From contig JALVJU010000285.1 in assembly GCA_027034005.1 (NCBI GenBank), forward strand, positions 1-36,451: 36,451 bases of DNA, read 5' to 3'. Source of the DNA: Marinilabiliaceae bacterium (GTDB taxonomy: Bacteria > Bacteroidota > Bacteroidia > Bacteroidales > Marinilabiliaceae). The position numbers and the translations under genes are program-made. A model generated the notes under the pieces. It was not told where the DNA came from. It was given only the letters and a program-made list of their open reading frames with translations, and searched no databases. The first letter of the stretch is position 1. Each line of letters starts with the position of its first letter. This document shows positions 1 through 8,176 of the stretch, piece after piece.

Positions 1-2230
1 AATAGTATTTTATCTCTTCCGGACTTGAATAATCTAGTGCAGCAAAATGCAATGAAAAAATACGCTCTTCAGGATTAAATATCATTTTCTTGACAGCAAC
101 AATATCGTGTTCAAAAATCATATCTTTCTCCCCCTGCATGTTTTGTATCGAAATTTCTCTACCATTAACAGACATCCCTGTAAAATATATGGGGGGCTCA
201 TAAGTTGACTTTTTTATCTTTTCCGGATAAAAACCGGAAATGCCGTTTACACCGCCAAACAAGAAATAACCATCACTTAACTTTATCGCGGCAGTATTGA
301 ACTCGTCACCTTGCAATCCGTCGTGGTCAAAATAAAGCCCTTTTACCTGATAGGATCTCTTGTCGATAACAGCCAGCCCCTTATTCGTCGAAACCCATAT
401 CTCATTACCGGTTTGCAGAAACCGATATATATAGCTATTGGCCAGTCCATCCTTCAATCCAATATTCTTGATTATTTTCTTTTGTTTATAATCAAATATC
501 GAAACCCCCTTGCTTGTCGCCAAGCCGTATATATCATCCCCTATCTCTATTATATCAACTAAATCATTGGACTGAATTCCGTCTTTGCCGACTTCAAATT
601 TAAACGCCTCAAAATTATCCTTTTCAGGGTTATAAAGATTCACACCTCCCAAATTAACAACCCATATCCGGCCTTTTCTGTCCTCAAACAACCGCCAAAC
701 AAGCAAATTACTCAAGGCATTGGCTTTTCCATCGGCATAATAGTTATAAAACCCATCTATACTACTATCATACCTGCTCAGGCCCGATCTGGTGGCAACC
801 CATAACCGGCCTTTACTGTCTTCAAAAACATGCGTCACAAAATTATAGATAAGACTGTGATCATCATTTGTGTCCCTGAAATAACCTTTTTGCTTTTTAG
901 TCCTGGTGTCATACCTGATCAACCCTTCAGACGTTCCAATCCACACATACCTTTGGTCCTTATCAAAGCACATACTCCAAACATTCAGGTCACCCTCAGC
1001 TTTTGCCAACGATCTGACAGCAACCTGTTCAAATGTGTTATTCTTACGATCCCATATCGTAATTCCGTTTTGAGTACCTACCCATACCTTTTCATCTTTA
1101 CCCTCAAGGAAAGAGAACACGGAATTATTGGCTATACTTGGCTTTGTAGGGATATGGTACAAATGAAGAAAAGGGCTACGGCCTCCTTTGATCATTATAG
1201 CACTTTCATTGTATGTGGCAAACCATATATTACCGGCATTGTCACACATCCCGTCCACAACCATATTATCAGGAAAAGAGAATTTATCACAATATTCATT
1301 TTTGTAATGCAATAGTCCCCCTCTCTTCTCTATCTTATATACTCCATCAAACATTGACGTAACCCATACATTCCCCTCTTTATCAGAAAAAACACTAAAC
1401 AGATTCCGGCTTTCCAGCGGGAATTTAGAATACGAATGGGTTCGGAGGTTAAACATAAAAAGCCCTTCCTTTGATGCCAACAAGAGCAAACTATCCTTGT
1501 ATAACTCGATGTCCCTCACGACATCCTTATCCTTATTGTGTAATAATGGATTTTTGTAATTCTCATACGTGCCCGTCTTCTCATTTAATTTAAAGATACC
1601 GGAGCCAATAGAACCAACCCATGTTCCATTTTTGTCATCGCTATACACACATCTGCCAATTATTCTATTCTGCGATCCGGCATCGCCATTTAAAGGATAA
1701 TTATTAAATGTTTTATTTATTGAGTTGAACTTTGACAAACCATGGTCACCAACTACCCACACGGTTGAATCGTTAACATATTTTACATCGTAAAGGTTGT
1801 TACAGGAAATTGAATTTTGGGTTGAGTCGGACTTTAAATAATGAGTAACTTTAAGATCATCATAAGTCAGGACATCCAATCCGCCTCCATAAGTAGCTAT
1901 GTAAAGAGTGCTTTTCCTGTCACCGTCTAATCCATAAATAGGCCCTTCCGACAACCTGTTCTCATTGCTAAAACTATCATTAGCCATTAAGTTTATGACA
2001 TGCCTGCCATCATATCTATTCAATCCCTCATAGGTGCCAAACCACATAAATCCTCTGTAATCCTGATAAATTGAATATACCGAAGTCTGTGAAAGGCCGT
2101 CCTTCAAAGTAACCCTCCTGAAAGTGATATCTGAAATTTGAGCAAAGCCATACATCCCTACTAATAAAAACCAGAGGAACATCAAAGCCTTGCTTATTTT
2201 TTCCCTATTTTTAATCAAAGTCTTTATCAT
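1..2230 (-). CDS. Two-component-type beta-propeller sensor protein, N-terminal 743 residues (C-terminus beyond window)
   Basis: The frame is open from an ATG at 2230 to the window edge, so no stop is visible. The start has a signal-peptide-like stretch (hydrophobic FLWFLLVGMYGFA after a Lys-rich head). About 14 propeller motifs of the type W(V/I/F)xTxxGLxxYD follow, such as MWFGTYEGLNRYD and VWVGTQNGITIWD, enough for two seven-bladed propellers. The last visible residues, with HFAALDYSSPEEIKYY, match the start of a Y_Y_Y domain. In this family the propellers sit in the periplasm and sense a ligand, often a glycan fragment, for a cytoplasmic kinase; that kinase part lies outside the window and is inferred from the downstream paralog. 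The gene lies 394 bases downstream of the paralogous kinase on the same strand, so this is a tandem duplication. The ligand cannot be told from sequence. Confidence 0.9.
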   Translation of the reverse strand, partial: MIKTLIKNREKISKALMFLWFLLVGMYGFAQISDITFRRVTLKDGLSQTSVYSIYQDYRGFMWFGTYEGLNRYDGRHVINLMANDSFSNENRLSEGPIYGLDGDRKSTLYIATYGGGLDVLTYDDLKVTHYLKSDSTQNSISCNNLYDVKYVNDSTVWVVGDHGLSKFNSINKTFNNYPLNGDAGSQNRIIGRCVYSDDKNGTWVGSIGSGIFKLNEKTGTYENYKNPLLHNKDKDVVRDIELYKDSLLLLASKEGLFMFNLRTHSYSKFPLESRNLFSVFSDKEGNVWVTSMFDGVYKIEKRGGLLHYKNEYCDKFSFPDNMVVDGMCDNAGNIWFATYNESAIMIKGGRSPFLHLYHIPTKPSIANNSVFSFLEGKDEKVWVGTQNGITIWDRKNNTFEQVAVRSLAKAEGDLNVWSMCFDKDQRYVWIGTSEGLIRYDTRTKKQKGYFRDTNDDHSLIYNFVTHVFEDSKGRLWVATRSGLSRYDSSIDGFYNYYADGKANALSNLLVWRLFEDRKGRIWVVNLGGVNLYNPEKDNFEAFKFEVGKDGIQSNDLVDIIEIGDDIYGLATSKGVSIFDYKQKKIIKNIGLKDGLANSYIYRFLQTGNEIWVSTNKGLAVIDKRSYQVKGLYFDHDGLQGDEFNTAAIKLSDGYFLFGGVNGISGFYPEKIKKSTYEPPIYFTGMSVNGREISIQNMQGEKDMIFEHDIVAVKKMIFNPEERIFSLHFAALDYSSPEEIKYY

Positions 2231-2299
2231 TTTATGAACCAATTGAACAGAATATACGAGCAGAAGCACAAAATGTTATACCAATATCACGTTTAAATC

Positions 2300-2307
2300 C
2301 AAATATA
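2300..2307 (-). promoter_or_regulatory. Candidate -7 element of propeller sensor gene
   Basis: On the minus strand this reads TATATTTG, a full match to the Bacteroidota TAnnTTTG -7 consensus, about 70 bases before the ATG at 2230. No good TTTG -33 element was seen at the expected distance, so the call rests on the -7 box and position. Confidence 0.4.
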
Positions 2308-2436
2308 AACAACTAAAGTTTCGCACATTCTTTTAATTGATTGATAATGAATTAGAAAACAAACTGCATTTTTCATATTTTGTTCAATATCAGAGTTTTG
2401 AAACTTCCATTTAAAATCAATTCCATCTCCGTGATA

Positions 2437-2520
2437 CTTTGTGTCTTCTTTGTGAAACTCTGTGCAACAGCTATTTCACAAAGAAACACGAAGAAACCTC
2501 AAAGAACCACAAAGGGATTA
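2437..2520. repeat. Imperfect inverted repeat made of CACAAAG-type short repeats
   Basis: The arm at 2437-2457 and the arm at 2474-2493 are near reverse complements (core TTTGTGAAA / TTTCACAAA, extending to about 20 bases with few mismatches). They are followed by more CAAAGAA and CACAAAGG units to about 2520. The rest of the 2231-2624 gap holds the promoter of the upstream gene and no credible gene; a 61-codon plus-strand frame here is simply the repeat being read through. Similar low-complexity CACAAAG/CACGAAG blocks are known as dispersed intergenic repeats in Bacteroidota (recalled, not searched). Confidence 0.6.
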
Positions 2521-2624
2521 TTATGCATTCATAATAATGTGTTCCAAATAGTTATAAACTTTTAAATAAAATGCGAAACTTGAGCAAATAACCAGAATGA
2601 TAATTTGAATACTCTTGCAATAAC

Positions 2625-5600
2625 CTATTTAGGAACAGTAAACCAGAAGGTAGTGCCTTTACCTACTTCCGATTCCACCCAAATATTCCCGTCAAGAGCT
2701 TCAACTATATTTTTAGTGATAGTTAGCCCAAGGCCGTTGCCGCCATAAATTATATTTTTTGTTTTTTCTATTTTATAAAAACGATCAAAGATCCTGCTCA
2801 TTAACTCATCCCTAATACCTATTCCCGTATCACTCACATAGAACTGGATATAACCGTCTATCTCTTCACAACCAAGTGTAACACAGCCTTCACTAGTGAA
2901 CTTCAAAGCATTGTTCAACAAATTTGTTATCACCTGCCTTAACCGGTCCTCATCAGTATTCACGACCACCTCACTATCAGCCTTTAAAACGATTTCAAGT
3001 TTTACATGTTCCTTCTCCTTGTAAAGTTTTGAATTTTTAAACATGAAAAATATGTCCCTCACAAGATTACAAACCTTAACATCGGAAAAATGAAACTTCA
3101 ACTGTCCTGATTCTATCATGGAGATATCAATAATATCATTTAAGAGCTTAAGAAGTGCATCCCCATTCAATTTTACCATGCGAGCAAACATTTCCCGCTC
3201 TTTCTTATCAAAATCCTCTGCAAGTAATAACTCCGAGAATCCCAGTATCGCATTCATCGGTGTCCGTATCTCATGCGACATATTTGAAAGGAAAGCAGAT
3301 TTCAACCTGTCCGATTCCTCAGCCCTTATTTTTGCATCCTCAAGATCACGTGTGCGCTGCCTAACCTTATTTTCAAGTTCTGCGGCAAAATCCTGCAGTT
3401 CTTCTTTCTGGCGAGCTATTTCATCCCGCTGCCTGTTGGCAATATTGCGCTGCTGCTGTATCTCCTTGGTCCTTAACTGAACAATCTCTTCCAGTTTTTC
3501 TTTCTCATGCCTTATACTAAGTACCCTATGTCTGATAACAGCAGCAATAAGAAGCAATACACTTAAAATAATTAAACTATGTATCCGCCATTCCATCCAA
3601 AATGGAGGTGTAACATAGAGTTTTAGTCTTTTAATATTTTTATCACAAAGTATGCCATCCCCATTGGTAGCCTTCACCTCCAACGTATATTCCCCGGAAT
3701 TAAGATTTATAAATGTCATAAAATTCCTCTCCCCGAGAGATATCCATTTATCCGATACGGGAAGTATCCTGTAAAAATATGATATCCTTTGTGGATTGGT
3801 GTAATCGAGTGCGGCAAAACTAACAGTAACCATTTTTTCATCATAGCTCAGTGTTATTGAACTTGCCGCCACCATACTTCTTATAAATTCAGTTCTTTGG
3901 AATACCTCTTTGTTATCCGGCTTTACCTCTTCCCCGTACAGAGCCACAGACACAGGGTAAATAGGCGGACAAAAATCGCTTTTATGTACCTTATCGGGAT
4001 AAAAACCTACCACACCGGCAACACCACCAAACAATAAATACCCGTCATTCAGTTTTTCCGAAGGGCCAATATTGAACTCATCACTATAAAACCCGTCACT
4101 TGCCATATATTTTGCTTCAATAGCCAAGGTCTTTTTATCTATCGACACCAAACCTTTGTTTGTTGATACCCACATGTAGTCACCCGTATCCTGCACTTCG
4201 TTGGCAAATTCATCGAAAAATTTTCCATTTTCATCTTTCACAAAACCAATAATCTTGTCTTCATTGGGGTCATAAACATAAATACCACTCTCCGTGGCCG
4301 TCCATAACAAGCCCTCTTTACTCTCAGTTATAGAAGTAACAGTGTTGGCTAAAACATTATTACTGTTAAAACTTAGGTTACTAAAACGGATACAGCGAAA
4401 GTCATCTTTCTCGAAATTGTACTCATTAAGCCCATCACGGGTACCAAACCACAACCGCCCTTTGCTATCAGAAAATATCTGCATAACCCATGAATGGCTC
4501 AATGAATTATTTTTATTGATGTCGGCTTTGTAGTTTTTGAACTTCCCGGTACGCTCGTTAAGCCACCCTACCCCATGCGGAGTCGACACCCATAATCTTC
4601 CTTTTTTATCTCTTGTAATGCAAGCCACATCATTATTAACCAAGCTGTGAGTATCTTTGGCTTTCATGTGATAACTCCGGAAAGTACCATTCTTTCTGTC
4701 ATATTTCACCAGCCCTTTGTTTGTTCCTACCCAAACAACCTTGTTTTGATCAAAAAATATGGACCAAACAGAAAAATTCTTGGTCATATTACGATAAACC
4801 TTCAACTTAACCCGTCTAAAATCATTCTTTTGCGGGTTCCATATAGTTAACCCTTTAATCGACCCTATCCATACCTCACCGTTACTATCTTCCTTTATGG
4901 CAAAAACAGAGTTATCAGCTATACTCGGACGATCTGGCACATGGTATATCGATTTGAACGGTTTCCCTTCCAACATTACCTGCACTACCCCTTTAGAACG
5001 TGTTCCTAACCACAAACTCTGCATATTGTCCCTAAAAACAGTTACCACACGGTCTTCCGGCAGGGAACGAGGATCCTGAGGTTGGTTCTTAAAATGGCGT
5101 AACTGCTCATCCTTATTTATATAGTAAAGGCCGTCAAATCGTGAAGCGATCCATAAACCGCCTTTTTTATCAAGAGCCATTTTTTGTAACTCAACTCCAT
5201 GTATCTTGTATTCAAAAAACAACCCTGTTTGCGGATCGAAAAAATAAAGGCCGTACTTAGTAGAAACTACCAAAAGTCCATCTTTATATCCAATCACATC
5301 ATTTATATAATTTTTCTCCCATGTATTTATATTCCCTGCCTTATTATAAAAAGGAACAAACCTGTTTTCTTCGGCAATATATTCCATCAATCCCAAACCT
5401 TTTGTTCCTATCCAAAGATGCCCCCGGCCATCTATAAAAAAAGAACTTACCCCATCACACTTTGCATCCGGGTGTTTATTCAAAAAACCGGAAAAGTTCC
5501 TGAAAGTATTATTTTGGGGATTAAAGCAGGATATGCCAACATCTGAAGATATCCATACAGAAGTATCATTCACGTACTTAACACTGTAAACATAATTACT

Positions 5601-5996
5601 TATCAAAGAGTTTTTGTCACCTTCTACATGGTTGAAACTTTTGACCTTATCATAGTTAATATCATATATATATAGCCCCACACCGTAATTAGCAATAAAA
5701 AGGGCCCCTTTCCCATCTCCGTCAATACCTGTTATCTTACCTCTAATTGCATGGGTTTTGCCATCTTTCAAATACTTCAAAACCACAAATCCCCTGCCGT
5801 CAAAACGGTTTATACCATCATCTGTCCCAAACCACATAAATCCTTTTTCGTCCTGATAAATAGACTGCACGGTAGATTGTGACAATCCTTCCTTTATCGA
5901 AAACGATCTGAACTTATACTCTGAGACTTGGGAATAAGACCCGAGAGCAAAAATGATAGTCAGAAAAAATAATATATAAACCCTTTTAAAACTCAA
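2625..5996 (-). CDS. Beta-propeller sensor histidine kinase, periplasmic two-propeller sensor with Y_Y_Y domain
   Basis: This is a 1123-residue membrane histidine kinase. Order of parts: signal peptide (residues 1-23), about 14 propeller motifs such as MWFGTDDGINRFD and LWIGTKGLGLMEY (about 25-720, two seven-bladed propellers), Y_Y_Y domain (about 730-797), one membrane helix (about 805-826), a long coiled coil rich in Glu, Lys and Gln (about 827-895), HisKA with the phospho-acceptor His908 in SHEIRTPMNAILGF, and an HATPase domain with NNALKF, DTGIGI and GNGLGL boxes. The protein ends right after the ATPase domain (FWFTVPK). There is no receiver and no AraC-type DNA-binding domain, unlike the classic hybrid regulators of Bacteroides, so a separate response regulator is needed and none is in the window. 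It lies directly upstream of a paralog on the same strand. The signal sensed is unknown. Confidence 0.95.
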   Translation of the reverse strand: MSFKRVYILFFLTIIFALGSYSQVSEYKFRSFSIKEGLSQSTVQSIYQDEKGFMWFGTDDGINRFDGRGFVVLKYLKDGKTHAIRGKITGIDGDGKGALFIANYGVGLYIYDINYDKVKSFNHVEGDKNSLISNYVYSVKYVNDTSVWISSDVGISCFNPQNNTFRNFSGFLNKHPDAKCDGVSSFFIDGRGHLWIGTKGLGLMEYIAEENRFVPFYNKAGNINTWEKNYINDVIGYKDGLLVVSTKYGLYFFDPQTGLFFEYKIHGVELQKMALDKKGGLWIASRFDGLYYINKDEQLRHFKNQPQDPRSLPEDRVVTVFRDNMQSLWLGTRSKGVVQVMLEGKPFKSIYHVPDRPSIADNSVFAIKEDSNGEVWIGSIKGLTIWNPQKNDFRRVKLKVYRNMTKNFSVWSIFFDQNKVVWVGTNKGLVKYDRKNGTFRSYHMKAKDTHSLVNNDVACITRDKKGRLWVSTPHGVGWLNERTGKFKNYKADINKNNSLSHSWVMQIFSDSKGRLWFGTRDGLNEYNFEKDDFRCIRFSNLSFNSNNVLANTVTSITESKEGLLWTATESGIYVYDPNEDKIIGFVKDENGKFFDEFANEVQDTGDYMWVSTNKGLVSIDKKTLAIEAKYMASDGFYSDEFNIGPSEKLNDGYLLFGGVAGVVGFYPDKVHKSDFCPPIYPVSVALYGEEVKPDNKEVFQRTEFIRSMVAASSITLSYDEKMVTVSFAALDYTNPQRISYFYRILPVSDKWISLGERNFMTFINLNSGEYTLEVKATNGDGILCDKNIKRLKLYVTPPFWMEWRIHSLIILSVLLLIAAVIRHRVLSIRHEKEKLEEIVQLRTKEIQQQRNIANRQRDEIARQKEELQDFAAELENKVRQRTRDLEDAKIRAEESDRLKSAFLSNMSHEIRTPMNAILGFSELLLAEDFDKKEREMFARMVKLNGDALLKLLNDIIDISMIESGQLKFHFSDVKVCNLVRDIFFMFKNSKLYKEKEHVKLEIVLKADSEVVVNTDEDRLRQVITNLLNNALKFTSEGCVTLGCEEIDGYIQFYVSDTGIGIRDELMSRIFDRFYKIEKTKNIIYGGNGLGLTITKNIVEALDGNIWVESEVGKGTTFWFTVPK

Positions 5997-6362
5997 ATCA
6001 GAAAAAATTTTAGGTGCTAAAATAAAACATAAAAAATATAAAACCTATTAAAATAACATGTTACCTGTTTTAACTGTTCAAACTTAACAATTAGATAAAC
6101 ACAAAACCCATCTTTCTATTGATCCCGTGAACCAATGTATACAATATATTTCAAAAGCGATTTCACTTTTGCTGTCTAACCCAAAAAAATATTTTAAATT
6201 TAGGCTTAATTTTGTCCATTAAGTTAAAAGAGAGGCATATCACCGGAATCCTTTCCGCCATCAATGAGTAAAGATTAAAAGAAAATGTATTGGACAATAA
6301 GTTTAACAGGGAATATCATATCCCGGTATAAACTCATAGTTTGGTAAGGGCCTCATCCTGAC

Positions 6363-6459
6363 AAAAAAGGGAACAACCGTTGTTGCTCCCTTTTTCAATT
6401 AACCAAACCCAAATCTATGAAAAAAATCTGTTAGTAAAATTGCAAGTACTGTGCCAAAA
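6363..6459 (+). repeat. Hairpin plus conserved tail element, copy A
   Basis: A stem built from AAAAAGGGA and TCCCTTTTT (about 6364-6395) is followed by a conserved tail: TTAACCAAACCCAAATCTATG, AAAAAAATC, then TTGCAAGTACTGTGCCAAA ending near 6459. Copy B at 6575-6672 repeats the same plan. The hairpin is different in sequence but of similar form. The tail holds a possible five-codon reading frame (MKKIC, stop). Alone the stem could be a terminator or attenuator. The surrounding 5997-6731 gap is AT-rich and has no gene I can support. Confidence 0.6.
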
Positions 6460-6574
6460 CTATCCTCAAGCAATTATCATATTGTTAAACTATTTTGAAA
6501 AATCAAAAATCAGGAATAAAATCAAAAGAATTGCACACAAATAAAAATCATTTTTTTCATGTTATAAAAAAACA

Positions 6575-6672
6575 GAAACGGGAACACTCCATTGAATGCT
6601 CCCGTTTCACCTTAACCTAACCCAAATCTATGAAAAAAATCCAAAAACAATATTGCAACTACCGTGCCAAAC
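6575..6672 (+). repeat. Hairpin plus conserved tail element, copy B
   Basis: The stem GAAACGGGA / TCCCGTTTC (6575-6608) is followed by TTAACCTAACCCAAATCTATG, AAAAAAATC and then ATTGCAACTACCGTGCCAAA. The first tail block differs from copy A by one base over about 28. A 23-codon frame starts at the shared ATG and ends at a TAA near 6702, but the two copies do not share it, so coding is doubtful. No target gene on the plus strand is close downstream. Confidence 0.6.
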
Positions 6673-6731
6673 TTTTTAATCAACTTGTTACCAAGAGTTA
6701 AAACAAGCAAATAAATCCTTAATTCACAATA

Positions 6732-7025
6732 TCAATTGCAGAAAAAAGGAACATTTACCGATCCTATATTTTTCACATAGGCATAAGAAATGATATAATA
6801 CCGTGTATTGTATTTTTCAATTTTAACAGCTCCCATGTCCCATTTTTGCGCCCAAGCCTCTCCTGAGTAATTATCAGAGATAAACAATCCATTTAACAAA
6901 GTTGATGAACTGTGCACACAGTCATTCTTCCTTCTGCTGACCCGCTCCCTCATTTTACCGGGCAATTGCAAAGCGACAGAAAATGTGGCGAGCAAAGAAC
7001 CTTTTTGTGGATTTATCTTTCCCAT
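6732..7025 (-). CDS. Doubtful small hypothetical protein
   Basis: This frame is open for 97 codons from an ATG at 7025 after an A-rich leader (AAATAATATG). An earlier GTG/ATG-type start up to 7073 is possible. The product (MGKINPQKGSLLATFS... to ...SVNVPFFCN) has no membrane helix, signal peptide or motif that I recognise. It sits alone between the repeat elements and the glycosyltransferase. It may be a remnant, a fast-evolving orphan or a chance frame. Confidence 0.3.
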   Translation of the reverse strand: MGKINPQKGSLLATFSVALQLPGKMRERVSRRKNDCVHSSSTLLNGLFISDNYSGEAWAQKWDMGAVKIEKYNTRYYIISYAYVKNIGSVNVPFFCN

Positions 7026-7133
7026 ATTATTTTTATGTTTTGTTCCGTCACCTTTAAACAAAAGCCGAACCAAAAAACACAGTTATGAGAAAGATTAACT
7101 ATTTTTATAAATGGAAAACGAATTTTAGATACC

Positions 7134-8060
7134 TTAATTCCTGAAATATTTTTCAGCTTTTGTTCCTGCACATATCTCCAAAGCATGATGCAGCTTAAAA
7201 AGACTGAACAAGAAGAGCGAAGAAACACCATTTCTTAATGCATATTCAATAAATGGATTAAAGATATTCAATACACCTTTTACGGGTTCAACCAGTTTCA
7301 TTTTATATAACTTCCTAACCCAAATAAGCAGCTTTACATCATCTATGAAGTCAGGAGCACCATTAACGATATTAAGGATCGTGAACAAACTTTCTACGGC
7401 TTCTCTGCTTTTAGTCAAAAACTCTTCATTTGTATCAAGTTCTCTGTTGATAACATAATTATCTATGTGCAAAATTCCTGCTCCCGCTTTTTTCAGACGG
7501 TATCCCATAAGTGTATCCTCATGCCCGTAACCTGTAAGTGTTTCGTCAAACCTAACTTTATCAAACACTTTTAATGGGATCAGGACGTTTTTTGTAATAA
7601 AAGATCTATAAGTATCTTTATTCCTGATGCTGGCCGGACGGCTTTCTACTTTTCGGCCATATTCCCACCTCAGCATCTTACTCTTTTCCGGTTTAACACC
7701 CGAATAGGCACTTCCGCCAACCACCACTTTCCCTTCATTTAGTTTCAAAACATGAAAATAATCCCGAAGAAAATCCGAACTGTCAACTACAGAATCACTG
7801 TCAATAAATAACAAATATTGTCCGGAAGCATATTTTGCAAACAGGTTCCTTATGCGTGATCTCCCAATATTTTTATCAAGTTCAATGTAGTTATCAATAT
7901 ACTTTGAAAGTTCCCTGTTATGCAATCGATATTCTTCGCCTGATGCATCATCTATAACAAGTATCTCAACCTGATATTTTAATTTAACTTTTTGATAATG
8001 CAACGCTTTTACAAGATCATCTATATGGCTGTTAAACACAGGAACACAAACGCTAATCAT
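7134..8060 (-). CDS. Family 2 glycosyltransferase
   Basis: This 308-residue protein has a GT-A fold start (MISVCVPVFNSHIDDLVKAL). It carries a nucleotide-binding pair of aspartates in VIDDAS (Asp37-Asp38), a metal-binding DxD in LLFIDSDSV (Asp87, Asp89), and the acceptor-side GYGHEDTLMGYRL motif typical of GT2 enzymes that extend polysaccharide chains. It is a soluble or membrane-associated cytoplasmic enzyme without a clear transmembrane segment. Sugar donor and acceptor cannot be told. It is transcribed away from cstA and stands alone, not in a capsule cluster. A TAnnTTTG box lies just upstream. Confidence 0.9.
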   Translation of the reverse strand: MISVCVPVFNSHIDDLVKALHYQKVKLKYQVEILVIDDASGEEYRLHNRELSKYIDNYIELDKNIGRSRIRNLFAKYASGQYLLFIDSDSVVDSSDFLRDYFHVLKLNEGKVVVGGSAYSGVKPEKSKMLRWEYGRKVESRPASIRNKDTYRSFITKNVLIPLKVFDKVRFDETLTGYGHEDTLMGYRLKKAGAGILHIDNYVINRELDTNEEFLTKSREAVESLFTILNIVNGAPDFIDDVKLLIWVRKLYKMKLVEPVKGVLNIFNPFIEYALRNGVSSLFLFSLFKLHHALEICAGTKAEKYFRN

Positions 8061-8076
8061 ACTTCTCAGTTTATTA

Positions 8077-8084
8077 CAAATGTA
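8077..8084 (-). promoter_or_regulatory. Candidate -7 promoter box of the GT2 gene
   Basis: The minus strand reads TACATTTG, a full match to TAnnTTTG, 17 bases before the start codon at 8060. No convincing -33 box was seen. Confidence 0.4.
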
Positions 8085-8125
8085 TAACTATTAATACTTA
8101 ATACATAACTCATCTATTTTTTTAA

Positions 8126-8133
8126 TAAATTTG
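8126..8133 (+). promoter_or_regulatory. Candidate -7 promoter box of cstA
   Basis: TAAATTTG matches the Bacteroidota -7 consensus, 43 bases before the cstA ATG at 8177. With the box at 8077-8084 it makes the 8061-8176 gap a divergent promoter region. The -33 box is not clear. Confidence 0.45.
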
Positions 8134-8176
8134 CCCCTTTCAAAAACAAACATCATTATAATTTCACACAGTTAAT

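Noticed and set aside
830-1315. Plus-strand 161-codon frame
   Set aside because: It is antisense to the propeller sensor gene, whose many repeated motifs confirm the minus strand.
2380-2565. Plus-strand 61-codon frame between the two kinases
   Set aside because: It reads through low-complexity CACAAAG repeats and has no gene-like features.
6732-7073. Considered as a toxin or secreted effector gene
   Set aside because: There is no signal, motif or partner gene; kept only as a low-confidence hypothetical frame from 7025.
7013-7231. Minus-strand 72-codon frame overlapping the GT2 gene end
   Set aside because: It overlaps the true C-terminus of the glycosyltransferase in another frame and is a shadow.
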